A stretch of 64,000 nt of DNA from Novosphingobium sp049354825 (lineage in GTDB: Bacteria; Pseudomonadota; Alphaproteobacteria; Sphingomonadales; Sphingomonadaceae): the NCBI RefSeq assembly GCF_049354825.1, contig NZ_CP186480.1, forward strand, positions 2,542,001-2,606,000. The letters run 5' to 3'. This document shows positions 1 to 8,895 of this stretch, in pieces (the stretch's first letter is position 1; the number at the start of each line of letters is the position of its first letter). Both the position numbers and the translations under genes were made by a program. The notes below the pieces were generated by a model. That model saw nothing but the letters and a program-made list of their open reading frames with translations. It was not told where the DNA came from and searched no databases.

Positions 1-2
1 CG

Positions 3-3000
3 GCACGGCTGGACAAGTTCGACAAGGCCGCGACTCTCGCGATGCTCGGCGGTCTCCTGACCGATCCCGATCTGCACGCGAACGCCGTGAGGTTCGAGGT
101 GCTGATCCACCTCGTCGCGCTCCGCGCGAACGGAACGCTGCGACCGACAGCTTCGCAGCTCCGCGAGTGGCTGAACGAGATCCTCGGCGAGGACCGGGTC
201 GGGCACCAAGAGGATCCACCCGAGGACGTGTTCGTGGCCAACGTCGTGTCCGGGACGGGCAACTCGCTGCTGTTTGAGGGCATCTGGGAGGCCAATGCGG
301 CCTACGTGCAGGCCGTGCTCTACGCGGTCACCGCGTGCGCGCGAGAAGGAAGCACATGGGCTCCGCACTGTCTGCGACAGGTGTCGGCGCTCCTAGAGCT
401 GACCACCGCCATTGCGGAACGCAGTGTACTTTCCCGCAACGTCACCGGCGGCGGGCGACGGCTTGCCCGCGTCCAGTTCCCGACGAGGCGGATCGGGGAA
501 CTGTCGGCGCGCGTCCGCTTCACGCTCGCGGACCTTGCGGAGCTCGACATCGAGCCGTTCGACCTGCGCCCGTTCGTCTTCGATCCGGCCCACAGTGCAG
601 TCCTGCGTAGCGAGACAATCAGCTGGACCTCGCTCGAGGCTCGGCCGATCCTGATGGATGGCGAAGACTTCGTAGTCGCGCTGCCGACCGCGATCGGTGC
701 CGCGATCAGGCGGCGCGCCCTCGAGATGGCGTTGAACAACGACGAAGGCGAACGCCTTCGGGACAAGCTGACGGACTACCAGTTCGGCAACAGCGTCATG
801 AGCGCCCGGATTGGTCTTACTTTGGGTCGTATCACGGGGCCCGACACCGACGCGCAGTCCAGCGCTGTCGAGATGATCTGCACGTTCGACGTCGGCGCCT
901 ATGCGCACGTCATCTTCGTGCAGGACGACGTCGAGGAGGTCGCGGACCAAGGCTTCCGTTCCATCAAGGACGTGTCCGCCGATGTGCGGCGCCGCGTCCA
1001 CGCCGGCATCTCCACGATCAAGGCGATGCCCGATTTCCGAATTGGGATGACGATCCTCGCATTCGGCGGTTTGGGCAGGGGCTTCATGGCCGACCCGGGA
1101 CGCGTCCCGCCCGAATGGCCCTTCGTCGGGCTCGGCGCCGAGGATCTGGAGCTCTTCGCCGACGACTCGAACACGTCAGCGCTGCAGATGTACCGCATCC
1201 TCGATCAGGAGCGGCAGCTTCGCCGGACGCGAAGCCAGCTCGTGAACCCCAACGGTTTCCTCAATCTCTATGGCTTCGTGGAGGGCAACGACTTCGAGAT
1301 CCTTCCCGAGGACGCCGAGCGCGGCCGCACGCTGATCCAACTCGGGACCAACTACCTCCTGTCGGTCCGGGTGCGGATCCGTCGCGCGCTTGACAAGCAC
1401 GCGGTGCGGGTCGATCCGCGCAACGCGTTCGTCGAGGTTCGTAGACCCTCGACCGAGATGTATTTCGCCGACCTCCAGACCGAACCCAGCTACGTGAGCG
1501 TCGCCGACGCGATGGAAGGACGGCCCGCTGCCGCCATCGAGGTGGACGGAAGGACGTGGTGGATCACGATCGCGGGCACCGCCCCGACGCCGTCGAGGTC
1601 GCTGTCTTACCGCGTCTGGGATATGCTCAGGAATTGGGTGGTCATGATCGCGCCGGCGCTGGCCGGGGTTGCCGATTCGTTGCCCCAGTTCATCAGCATC
1701 GAGCTGGCCTTCCCGGACGGGGCCGATCTCGATGCGGCGACGGTCGCGGATGACGCAGATCCCGCAAAGCCGGTTCTCAATATCGTCGGCGAGGCCATCC
1801 GCATCGATTGCCCGGTGGATTACCTCAGAGCCTTCGGACGTCCCGACAATGTGGGCGACCGCTGGATGGTCGAGACGGTCGTACAGGCTGCGCTCGACCT
1901 CAACGGATCGACTGAGAACGGTCTGGCCGAGCAGATCGCGTCCTCGATCGTAAAGGACAGATCGTCACGGCATCTCCATGTGCTGACCCCGAAGACCGCT
2001 GGAGACTTCATCCTGGCGACGGCGGAGCTGCCGGCCGCGCGGATGATACAGCCCGAGGTACGGGCCTGGGCGGACATCGGGCTCGCGCAGCGAAGCGGCG
2101 TGGCTCAGGGGGACGCCGGGGTAGTCGAGGACAAGGCCGAAGCCGGCAAGCTGCTGCAGAAATCCGTCGAGATCCTCTGGGAGGAGATACGCGCGCGGCT
2201 TGAGCTGATCGATCGGACGTCGGTTATCGAGGCGTGCATCGACAACCACAATGCGATCGACCGGGACCGGGCGACCTGGCGTCACACTGCCGCCGCCATC
2301 CTTCATCTCCATCCACGCGAGGAGGTGATGCGCGCCGCGGTCGAGCGCGAGAGCGCGCGGTCGGAGGTGGGACTGGGCTGCCGCGTCGTAATCGAGATGG
2401 CGGTGTGCACCTCGCCGGTAACCGGGGGACGCACCTGTTCGCTGGACGATCTCGACTTCCTCCTTGCGCGCGTTTCGCTCCTCTGCGGTGTCGCGTCGCG
2501 CAGTGACGAAATCCATCACGGGTTCGCGGAGCGCATCGAGATCAAGCCGAGCGGCGTCCTCAGGTTCGAGGACGAGTTCGCGGAACGGATCCACCGGCCC
2601 TTCATGGTCGCCCTGTCGCGGGACCAATTCGACGCGGCGGCGCAGGGTTACGACACCTTCTACGAGGTGCCAGAGGAGATCGATGACGAGGAATATGAAC
2701 GCCAAACCAACAAGGAATTCGATGCGGCGTTCGCGGTCGAGTACGGCGTGACGCCGATCCGCATGGTCGACTTCGTCTCCCGTCTCGGTGATCGTGCCGT
2801 CGCATCGGGCAACGGCCGGGTGACCGTTCGCCGCTCGGAACTGAAGGCCGATCTCGTCGCGATGGACGGCATGGACGACGCGGCGGCCGATAGGCTGCTG
2901 GAATCGTGGACGCTCGTTCACCGCGCGAAATGGAATGACATGAAGCCTGTCGGCGCAAGTGCGAAGGACTGGTTTCCATGGCGGTTCGCTCGGCGACTTA

Positions 3001-3653
3001 GCCTGCTCTCCAGGCCTATCGTCCAGCTAAACGACGACGAGGATCCGGTCTGCATCGTATCGCCGGTGATCGCGGAGCACGCCTCGGAGTACGCATTGCG
3101 GGCCTACAACGCTCGTCTCCCGGAATCTTATTTCCGGACCGAGGAGATGAAGCGCTGGATCGGCGCCGCCGTCGACCGTCTGGGTCATCAGTTTAATCGC
3201 CGCGTCGCGGCGCGGCTCAAGGAGCTTGGGCTTGAGACCGAAGCCGACTATTTGATGACGCGGCTGGGCGGAACCAAGGAGAGCGGAGACGTGGACGTGC
3301 TGGCCTGGAACGGTTCGACCGGCGCCGTCTATGTCATCGAGTGCAAGCGCCTGCTCGCCGACAAGACGGTCGGTGAGATCGCCGAACGCCTGGTCGAATT
3401 CGGTCCAAACCATGTTGAGCGCGGCGGCAGACGAGGGCCGACAAGACGTCACCTCGATCGCTTCCAGTTCCTGAAGGCGAACCTCTCGCAGGTATCGAAG
3501 ACCACTGGGATTGCCGAAGGGTCGATCCGACTCAAGTGCTGCCTCGTGACGTCAGCACTCGTTCCGATGCAGTTCCAGCGCGAGGCGGATGCCTATTTCG
3601 ACATCGTGTCGGATTTCGAAGGCATGGGCGATAATTTCGCGCCGCACGGTTGA
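3..3653 (+). CDS. Large protein with C-terminal PD-(D/E)XK nuclease motif (5' end outside window)
   Basis: The reading frame is open from base 3, so the start lies upstream; about 1,216 residues are visible, ending at a TGA at 3651-3653. The first internal ATG (42) need not be the start. Near the C-terminus GDVDVLAW (3285-3308) is followed about 11 codons later by VIECKRL (3336-3356). The spacing of Asp and E-x-K on a beta-hairpin fits a restriction-endonuclease-like (PD-(D/E)XK, Mrr/NERD-like) core. The roughly 1,000 residues before it match nothing I recognise and show no signal peptide or membrane segment, so a cytoplasmic protein is likely. A DNA-cleaving role, perhaps in defence, is inference from this motif and from the neighbouring accessory DNA. 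The ORF and motif are certain; the function is not. Confidence 0.75.
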   Translation, partial: ARLDKFDKAATLAMLGGLLTDPDLHANAVRFEVLIHLVALRANGTLRPTASQLREWLNEILGEDRVGHQEDPPEDVFVANVVSGTGNSLLFEGIWEANAAYVQAVLYAVTACAREGSTWAPHCLRQVSALLELTTAIAERSVLSRNVTGGGRRLARVQFPTRRIGELSARVRFTLADLAELDIEPFDLRPFVFDPAHSAVLRSETISWTSLEARPILMDGEDFVVALPTAIGAAIRRRALEMALNNDEGERLRDKLTDYQFGNSVMSARIGLTLGRITGPDTDAQSSAVEMICTFDVGAYAHVIFVQDDVEEVADQGFRSIKDVSADVRRRVHAGISTIKAMPDFRIGMTILAFGGLGRGFMADPGRVPPEWPFVGLGAEDLELFADDSNTSALQMYRILDQERQLRRTRSQLVNPNGFLNLYGFVEGNDFEILPEDAERGRTLIQLGTNYLLSVRVRIRRALDKHAVRVDPRNAFVEVRRPSTEMYFADLQTEPSYVSVADAMEGRPAAAIEVDGRTWWITIAGTAPTPSRSLSYRVWDMLRNWVVMIAPALAGVADSLPQFISIELAFPDGADLDAATVADDADPAKPVLNIVGEAIRIDCPVDYLRAFGRPDNVGDRWMVETVVQAALDLNGSTENGLAEQIASSIVKDRSSRHLHVLTPKTAGDFILATAELPAARMIQPEVRAWADIGLAQRSGVAQGDAGVVEDKAEAGKLLQKSVEILWEEIRARLELIDRTSVIEACIDNHNAIDRDRATWRHTAAAILHLHPREEVMRAAVERESARSEVGLGCRVVIEMAVCTSPVTGGRTCSLDDLDFLLARVSLLCGVASRSDEIHHGFAERIEIKPSGVLRFEDEFAERIHRPFMVALSRDQFDAAAQGYDTFYEVPEEIDDEEYERQTNKEFDAAFAVEYGVTPIRMVDFVSRLGDRAVASGNGRVTVRRSELKADLVAMDGMDDAAADRLLESWTLVHRAKWNDMKPVGASAKDWFPWRFARRLSLLSRPIVQLNDDEDPVCIVSPVIAEHASEYALRAYNARLPESYFRTEEMKRWIGAAVDRLGHQFNRRVAARLKELGLETEADYLMTRLGGTKESGDVDVLAWNGSTGAVYVIECKRLLADKTVGEIAERLVEFGPNHVERGGRRGPTRRHLDRFQFLKANLSQVSKTTGIAEGSIRLKCCLVTSALVPMQFQREADAYFDIVSDFEGMGDNFAPHG

Positions 3654-3941
3654 CAGCCGCTGATGGGCGATCTCTGGGTGGGCGGGCGACGACGATCTCC
3701 AAGAACTGCAGTCGCTCGTGCGACGCGCCTGTTGCGGCGATGCGGCTCTGCGCCACCCGTTCGCGTGATTTGACATTGCGTACGAAGAAGCTGCGCCAGC
3801 TTCGATCGTCCGGTTTTTGAGCGTGCCATCTGTAAGCGGACAGTCAGCAACCGGCCCAGTTCCGGTCGTTCGGGGCGATTACGCCCTCGTGGCAGCTTTC
3901 AGGCGCTCGCCGACTTAGGCGCTATGTCCGAAATGGGTTGG
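3654..3941. other. Intergenic region with a decayed array repeat
   Basis: No convincing gene. The right end (about 3923-3953) carries a recognisable right module of the array repeat, TGTCCGAAATGGGTTGGTTA, running into the 3' end of the next gene. The left part of that repeat is no longer clear. Confidence 0.5.
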
Positions 3942-4334
3942 TTAGTTGCCGTTTGACGGTATCCTCCAATGAACCGGCAAATCGTCAAAATATCCCCATG
4001 ACTCCCATGAGCCATCGCTACCCGCTGGGCGGCTCGCCAACCTCCACTCAGGCGGGTCAGGGAAGCCATGCCACGCTAGCTGCATCAACAGCAGTTCCTC
4101 GCCGTCGTGCGTGGCGTAAAACTGCACATCGCCGTCGATCAGCTTTTGTCTTTCAATCCGAAAGACTGACGAACCAGCTTTTCGTATCGCTGCCCACTCA
4201 ATCGGTTTCGCCGCTCTTTCTCGAAAGCCGGCGAGTTGAGCATCGGCAACTATGTCGGAAGCGTCCCACGGGTCAGCTTCCCAAGCATTCGACGCGGCAT
4301 TCATACGCTCGGCTTGTGACATCCGCGTCTCCAA
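3942..4334 (-). CDS. Hypothetical protein, 130 aa
   Basis: Not recognised. The protein is soluble and rich in Trp and acidic residues (WEADPWDASD near the N-terminus, WESWGYFDDLPVHW near the C-terminus), with no signal peptide or membrane segment. ATGs at codons 1, 5 and 11 are all possible starts. The gene lies alone between two array repeats: a decayed one at its 3' end and a type B copy just upstream of its start. This is the usual arrangement in this locus. Coding is supported by a plausible composition and clean bounding by repeats; function is unknown. Confidence 0.6.
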   Translation of the reverse strand: METRMSQAERMNAASNAWEADPWDASDIVADAQLAGFRERAAKPIEWAAIRKAGSSVFRIERQKLIDGDVQFYATHDGEELLLMQLAWHGFPDPPEWRLASRPAGSDGSWESWGYFDDLPVHWRIPSNGN

Positions 4335-4360
4335 TCCCCAGATTACAGTGCTATTTGAAC

Positions 4361-4450
4361 GACAGCAATGGGGTCGTTTACAGCCGGTCCGCTCTCAGAG
4401 CCGCGAAGCGACGGTGCGAACGCCCGACAATGGGGTGGGAAGGCGATTGT
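4361..4450 (+). repeat. Array repeat, type B (~90 bp)
   Basis: Left end GCAATGGGGTCGTTTACAGC, middle CCGGTCCGCTCTCAGAGCCG, right end CAATGGGGTGGGAAGGCG. The same type B sequence recurs at 27191, 29424 and 33150, always in this orientation. Confidence 0.9.
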
Positions 4451-4500
4451 CCGGCTTTAAGGTAAATTATCCCGGAAGCTGACACCGTCCGAAGCGAGGC

Positions 4501-4869
4501 TTAGATGCCGATGTTCTCGGTGATTGTGCCGGCTATTCCTGCGACACATGAACCAACCAAAGTGAAAACAGCGATCGACGCTATGGACAGATCAGCGCCG
4601 AAAATCGCATCTACGGCCGCTAAGACTGGAAATAAGACGAACCCAGCAACGAAATAGAACGCGCCGCGTCGTGGATTGAAGTCGAAGGCTTTAGCCTTGG
4701 GATCGGGTGGATCGCGAAGCACCCAGAGCGAAGCTAGGCCCATCGCCAACAGAGGCAGCCACACCCAGACTGGCCACGATTGTCCCTCCTCAAAAACCCA
4801 CGCTTGCACGAGGCCAGCCAAGCTGAGAATGGCAATGCCCAGATAAGCCAGTAGCTTCTTATCGATCAT
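4501..4869 (-). CDS. Small integral membrane protein, 122 aa
   Basis: Unrecognised. Four hydrophobic stretches are visible: LLAYLGIAILSLAGLVQAWV (residues ~5-24), VWVWLPLLAMGLASLWVL (~33-50), FYFVAGFVLFPVLAAVDAIF (~70-90) and SIASIAVFTLVGSCVAGIAG (~95-115). A charged, Asp/Pro/Lys-rich loop (DPPDPKAKAFDFNPRRG) sits between TM2 and TM3. The gene stands alone between a type B repeat on its 3' side and a module plus an E-like repeat on its 5' side. Likely inner membrane; role unknown. Confidence 0.65.
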   Translation of the reverse strand: MIDKKLLAYLGIAILSLAGLVQAWVFEEGQSWPVWVWLPLLAMGLASLWVLRDPPDPKAKAFDFNPRRGAFYFVAGFVLFPVLAAVDAIFGADLSIASIAVFTLVGSCVAGIAGTITENIGI

Positions 4870-4930
4870 GTTGCCGTGCCAGCCTTGAGGTCATTCACCG
4901 CATCGTATGGATCGATGCCATCGAAAAAGC

Positions 4931-4962
4931 ATGTCTGCAATGGGGGCGACCACGCGCGGACC
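4931..4962 (+). repeat. Solo module of the array repeat
   Basis: TGTCTGCAATGGGGGCGACC followed by ACGCGCGGAC. One end-module without the usual spacer and partner, directly followed by a full repeat. GTC-TGC at the left and GCGGAC at the right are near-inverted ends. Confidence 0.6.
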
Positions 4963-4965
4963 TAA

Positions 4966-5094
4966 GTGGCAAAAATGGGGTCGTTTACGGACTGGCCGCT
5001 TTCGGCTGGGCGAGGGGCTAAGCGGCCTGTCGGCTTTTGGAACGGATCGCGTAGCCGGGAGTGGCCGATATTAGGGTGGATAGCTGACACGCTT
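4966..5094 (+). repeat. Array repeat, E-like
   Basis: Left module AAAATGGGGTCGTTTACGG, right module ATTAGGGTGGATAGCTGAC. Shares GCCGGGAGTGGCCGATAT before the right module with the type E copy at 46935, but the middle differs. Confidence 0.85.
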
Positions 5095-5234
5095 TGCCGT
5101 TGATTGAACGGCCGCCGATCGTAATCCAGGTAGACGCAACAAATCCCTGCGCGGGCCGTTAGCTCATCGTTCAGATCACGCTTCGTTGCTTCGACCCGAA
5201 GCTCCCATCGTGCTCCGTCTCCAGGGGGACTACG

Positions 5235-5612
5235 ATGCACGCGTTGATCATCGAAGACCAAACCCTGATCGCCATGCTCGTTGAGGATTCCCTCCGCCGG
5301 TGCGGGTTTACGTCTTTCGACTTTGCCATTTCCAAGGACGATGCGGTCCGCTCCGCGCAGGCCCGATGCCCCGATCTGATAACAGCCGATGTCGAACTGG
5401 ATCCCGGCAGCGGAATCGATGCTGTCGATCAGATCTGCGTCGGCCCACCGATCCCCGTTGTCTTCGTGACGGGGAGCCCACTGGAGGTCAGTGAGCGAAT
5501 GCCGCAACACCTGATGCTGCTCAAGCCGTTCGAATCCGACGATCTGATCGCTATCGTTAAGATCGCGCTCGCCCGAGCCGATAACGCCAGGCAAAATTGG
5601 CATACGAATTGA
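5235..5612 (+). CDS. Single-domain response regulator (receiver protein)
   Basis: A 125-aa stand-alone receiver domain. The acidic pair is E7-D8 (IIEDQTL), the phospho-acceptor is D52 (LITADVELD), the conserved Thr is T79 (VVFVTG) and the conserved Lys is K97 (LLKPFE). No output domain follows, so it probably acts by protein contact or as a phosphate sink. It lies 90 bp upstream of an HWE-type histidine kinase in the same direction, the most likely partner. A hairpin sits between the two genes. Single-domain receivers paired with HWE/HisKA_2 kinases are common in alphaproteobacterial stress and light signalling; which output it serves is not visible. Confidence 0.9.
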   Translation: MHALIIEDQTLIAMLVEDSLRRCGFTSFDFAISKDDAVRSAQARCPDLITADVELDPGSGIDAVDQICVGPPIPVVFVTGSPLEVSERMPQHLMLLKPFESDDLIAIVKIALARADNARQNWHTN

Positions 5613-5615
5613 GGC

Positions 5616-5637
5616 AGGCTTTGGGCTGAAAAAGCCT
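5616..5637 (+). terminator. Hairpin between receiver and kinase genes
   Basis: AGGCTTT (5616-5622), 8-nt loop, AAAGCCT (5631-5637): a perfect 7-bp stem just after the receiver stop codon. No U-tract follows, so it may be an attenuator or mRNA-stability element rather than a strong terminator. Confidence 0.4.
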
Positions 5638-5702
5638 ATGCCTTAAAAATGCGGCGGGTTTCAGGACCCGGTCGTTCTAGCCGCACTGTCGGATAACCTC
5701 TC

Positions 5703-6761
5703 ATGATGAGAGACCCGGTCCTTTCGAAGGCCCTGGCCATGACCTCTCCTGTCGCTCCGCTGGCCGACGCCGCCACGCGGATGTCGCTTGCGCTCGTCGC
5801 CTCCTCGCAAGTGCCCCTCCTCCTGCTCGGTGACGACCTTACGGTCATCGGCGCCAGCGCATCGTTTTGCAGGACGTTCGGGATCGACGCGCAATCAGTC
5901 AACGGCACCATGCTGGCAGACTTGGGACATGGTGAGTGGAACGTGCCCCAGCTCAACTCGCTGCTACGAGCAACCTTCGACGGTGCGGCGGCAATCGATG
6001 CCTATGAGATGCAACTGGAGCGCAGCGGCCACAAAACCGCCTGGCTGGTGTTGAACGCTCACCGGCTCGACTACGGCCAAGGGGAGGTGCGCCGTGTCGT
6101 GTTGGCGGTTACCGACGTCACCTCCGCGCGTCTCGCCGAGAAACTCAAGGACGAACTGGTACTGCGCAACGAGATCCTGCTGAACGAATTGCAGCACCGG
6201 GTTGCTAACAGTCTGCAGATCATCGCCAGCGTGCTGATGCAAAGTGCGCGCCGTGTTCAGTCACAGGAAACCCGCACGCACCTGCACGCTGCGCACTCCC
6301 GGGTCATGTCGGTCGCCACGCTCCAGTCGCAACTGGCCATCAGGGGCTCGGACGATGTCGAGCTCAGGAAATACCTCAAGGACCTGTGCGCCAGCATCGG
6401 CGCCTCGATGATCGATGATCACGATCGGATCAGCATCACCTCTTCGGTGGACGACGTAGCGGCGTCTGCCAACGTGGCTGTGAGCCTGGGGCTGGTGATG
6501 ACCGAGCTCGTCATCAACGCGCTCAAGCACGCCTTCACGGGGCGCCAGCAGAAGGGCAAAATCGAAGTCGCCTACCTCTCCAGCAAGGACGCCTGGACCC
6601 TCTCGGTCAAGGACGACGGTAACGGCATGGGTGCGGAGGCTGACTCCAAGCCTGGGCTTGGCACCGGGATCGTGGCGGCATTGGCTCGGCAGCTTAGCGC
6701 CAAGGTCCAGACCGAGAGCACGGCTCAAGGCACCAAGGTATCGATTGTCCACACGGACTAG
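5703..6761 (+). CDS. HWE/HisKA_2-family sensor histidine kinase
   Basis: 352 residues without membrane segments, so a cytosolic sensor. Residues ~30-145 have PAS-like character (DDLTVIGASASFCRTFG opening, VRRVVLAVTDVTSAR closing). The dimerisation box has H165 in NELQHRVANSLQ, the HisKA_2/HWE signature rather than the classical HisKA one. The ATPase N-box is ELVINALKHAF (N272), the G1 box is VKDDGNGMG and a second glycine-rich box is GLGTGIVAAL. Codon 1 ATG (5703) is accepted; M13 is an alternative. It follows the single-domain receiver gene and probably phosphorylates that product. A second kinase of this class lies at 61597. Confidence 0.9.
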   Translation: MMRDPVLSKALAMTSPVAPLADAATRMSLALVASSQVPLLLLGDDLTVIGASASFCRTFGIDAQSVNGTMLADLGHGEWNVPQLNSLLRATFDGAAAIDAYEMQLERSGHKTAWLVLNAHRLDYGQGEVRRVVLAVTDVTSARLAEKLKDELVLRNEILLNELQHRVANSLQIIASVLMQSARRVQSQETRTHLHAAHSRVMSVATLQSQLAIRGSDDVELRKYLKDLCASIGASMIDDHDRISITSSVDDVAASANVAVSLGLVMTELVINALKHAFTGRQQKGKIEVAYLSSKDAWTLSVKDDGNGMGAEADSKPGLGTGIVAALARQLSAKVQTESTAQGTKVSIVHTD

Positions 6762-6828
6762 CCGCTAAGCGTGCCCTTTTGCGCGGGGTCCGGCTGCTTT
6801 TTCCGCTCAGCGGGCAGGGCAGCCAACC

Positions 6829-6957
6829 TTCCGCAATGGGGTCGTTTGCGGCTCGTCGGGTTCCAGGTTTGACAGGCGCCTAGCTGCCAGTCGGCTTTCA
6901 GCGCAGCCAGCATGACCCCGAAAGTCCGAAATGGGGTGGAAAGTTGCCGCTGAAAAC
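6829..6957 (+). repeat. Array repeat, type A-like
   Basis: Left module CCGCAATGGGGTCGTTTGCG, middle TAGCTGCCAGTCGGCTTTCA, right module GAAATGGGGTGGAAAGTTGC. Its last bases run into a false extension of the following ORF. Confidence 0.88.
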
Positions 6958-6970
6958 CTTAACCTCGGAT

Positions 6971-7396
6971 ATGGCTTTGATCCGAATTTCACAGTTCGAT
7001 GGTTCCGTTAGCGAGGTTCCACTGGCGCGGTCGCGACATGCTGCTGCCGTATTGGCGCTTGTTTTCCCGATTCTTTGTAGCGCTATCTGGCTCGCATGGA
7101 TCATCCCGGCTGTATTGACACAAGGCTTGGTCACTGATCGTCAATTTCTCGTGAGCGCGGCCGTTAGTATAGGGGCGGCCGTGTTTTACTTCCAACGTTA
7201 CTGGGGTCCCGCTTTGACGGCATTGAAGAATCCGGTGCCGGTCTGCCTCGTGGGAAACTTGCTGCGAGTAAATGGCGAAACATTTCCGGTCACGGATGGG
7301 CTCACCATTGAAAGCAATGCCCGTCTGCTTACCCTTAACGACGCCAACAAGGTGATCGCTACTTTTCCCGGCTATTTCATCCGCTTGAGGCGTTAG
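6971..7396 (+). CDS. Hypothetical membrane protein, 141 aa
   Basis: Not recognised. The reading frame opens at 6944 inside the preceding repeat, so I place the start at the ATG at 6971 (MALIRISQFDGS). A short N-terminal segment is followed by two transmembrane helices (AAAVLALVFPILCSAIWLAW and FLVSAAVSIGAAVFYFQRYW). A ~65-residue soluble C-terminal part follows (NLLRVNGETFPVTDGLTIES to FPGYFIRLRR). Single gene between two array repeats in the same direction as the repeats. Function unknown. Confidence 0.6.
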   Translation: MALIRISQFDGSVSEVPLARSRHAAAVLALVFPILCSAIWLAWIIPAVLTQGLVTDRQFLVSAAVSIGAAVFYFQRYWGPALTALKNPVPVCLVGNLLRVNGETFPVTDGLTIESNARLLTLNDANKVIATFPGYFIRLRR

Positions 7397-7535
7397 GCCT
7401 AGGCAACCTGCTTTCGGCGCTCCGGCCGGTTCTGGTTGGCGCGCGGGTTAGCCGTATCACGTCAGAGGATGAGATGCCCGGACGTTCGTGATCGCGTGTA
7501 ACCACGACGGGCGTCGAACCAGTGAGGCTGACGGG

Positions 7536-7663
7536 ATGTCCGCAATGGGGTCGCTTGCAGCTGGTCCGGTTTCGGCTTTGACAAGGGCATAGCTGCCAGT
7601 CAGCTTTCAGCGAAGCCAGCATGACCCCGAATGTCCGGGATTAGGGTGGGGAAGCGGCCACAC
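7536..7663 (+). repeat. Array repeat, type A-like
   Basis: Left module GTCCGCAATGGGGTCGCTTG, middle TAGCTGCCAGTCAGCTTTCA, right module GATTAGGGTGGGGAAGCGGC. It ends 10 bp before an IS6 element, so this array stretch is interrupted here. Confidence 0.88.
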
Positions 7664-7673
7664 GACTTTGGGC

Positions 7674-8500
7674 GGCTCTGTCAGACCAACGGGGTAGCTG
7701 CTAGCGGCGCCACATGCCACGCAAGTCCCGAGCGAAGCCGCCCAGCCCATTTCTGAGGTTTAACTCGTCTCCAGAGGTGATCCGCCTCGTTGTGATGATG
7801 TACGTCAAATATCCTCTCAGCTTGCGGAACGTCGAGGACCTGCTCTTCGAGCGCGGCATCGACATTTGCCACGAGACGGTACGGATGTGGTGGAACCGGT
7901 TCGGCCCGCTGTTCGCAGGCGATATCCGCAGGCAGCGGGTAAGCCGGCTGCGCGGCTTCCGTCAGTGGCGCTGGCATCTCGATGAAATGTACGTGAAGCT
8001 CAACGGCGAGATGGTCTACCTGTGGCGCGCGGTCGACCAGGAGGGCGAGATCCTCGAGAGCTTCGTGACCAGGAAGCGGGACAAAGCCGCGGCGCTCAGC
8101 TTCATGAAACGCGCGCTAAAGCGCTACGGATCACCCGAAGCGATCACCACCGATGGCCTGCGCTCCTACGGCGCAGCGATGACCGAGTTGGGCAACAGCG
8201 AGAAGCGCGAAGTTGCGCGCTGGGCCAACAACCGGGTGGAGAATAGTCACCTGCCGTTCCGACGACGGGAGCGCGCTATGCTGAGGTTCCGACAAATGAA
8301 GTCGCTTCAGAAGTTCGCCAGCGTCCACGCCAACGTCCACAACCACTTCAACCAGGAACGCCACCTCGTCGACCGAGAGACTTACAAAGCCCGCCGCTCA
8401 GCCGCCCTGGCTGAGTGGCAATCGCTTATGGCCTGACGTCACACTGCCCTAGCGATAGCTCCGCCAATCGGAGACCAGTTCGCATTAGACTGACAGCACC
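7674..8500 (+). mobile_element. IS6-family element, copy 1
   Basis: About 827 bp. Left end GGCTCTGTCAGACCAACGGG; right end GCATTAGACTGACAGCACC, whose reverse complement starts GGTGCTGTCAGTCTAATGC. The shared inverted terminal sequence is about 14-16 bp. I see no matching 8-bp direct repeats at its borders, as expected if IS6-type replicative events or recombination shuffled the flanks. Nearly identical to copy 2 at 11850. Confidence 0.93.
7714..8436 (+). CDS. IS6-family transposase (copy 1)
   Basis: 240 residues, the normal length for IS6-group DDE transposases. Short N-terminal region, then a catalytic core with D90 (WHLDEMYV), D147 (TTDGLRSY) and E176 (NNRVENSH), followed by the family's conserved FRRRERAMLRF. 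Catalyses replicative transposition through cointegrates. Intact copies at 7714, 11890, 26181, 32129, 54426 and 55188 are all on the + strand. Confidence 0.95.
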   Translation: MPRKSRAKPPSPFLRFNSSPEVIRLVVMMYVKYPLSLRNVEDLLFERGIDICHETVRMWWNRFGPLFAGDIRRQRVSRLRGFRQWRWHLDEMYVKLNGEMVYLWRAVDQEGEILESFVTRKRDKAAALSFMKRALKRYGSPEAITTDGLRSYGAAMTELGNSEKREVARWANNRVENSHLPFRRRERAMLRFRQMKSLQKFASVHANVHNHFNQERHLVDRETYKARRSAALAEWQSLMA

Positions 8501-8879
8501 CACAAATGTTCTTATCAACATCTTGGATAAACCCGGGACGCCAGCAGCAGCAAACGCGACTGAGGCACTAGGAGGTCGGGTAGCCGCTGTCTCGCCAGTT
8601 GCTGCAATGGAGTATACGCAGGGCAACGCCGCAGCTGGGATCAGCCCCGAAGCGGCCCAAGCTCGCCTTGATGGAATGGTCGCTAGCGGTGCGGCCAAAC
8701 TAATCCTTCCCGGAAGTTTGATTGAAGTCGGTAAACTTATGGCGGTAGACGGTCTCAAATTTAACGATGCCCAAATTGTTGCAGCGGGAGTCGAAGCGGG
8801 ATTAACCACCTTGACATCAGATCTTAAAACGTTGGCAAATAAAGTTCCCGAACTTACAGAAACCTATAGACCGCGTTAA
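8501..8879 (+). pseudogene. C-terminal tip of a PIN-like polymorphic toxin, cut by the IS element
   Basis: Directly after the IS right end the frame reads TNVLINILDKPGTPAAANAT, then VAAVSPVAAMEY, LKFNDAQIVAAG and TTLTSDLKTL, ending at 8879. The pattern (N-terminal hydrophobic strand, central alpha-helical part, then N-D-x-x-I-x-A and T-x-D) resembles PIN-like nuclease tips at the ends of RHS-type polymorphic toxins. The main body of the toxin is missing, lost at the IS junction. The frame continues back into the IS, but that part is not meaningful. Family call is moderate; the truncation is seen directly. Confidence 0.55.
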
Positions 8880-8895
8880 GGAAAGGTGACCGGGA

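Noticed and set aside
393..1001. 202-codon minus-strand frame inside the first gene
   Set aside because: Shadow frame in high-GC coding DNA; no family pattern, opposite to a clear gene.
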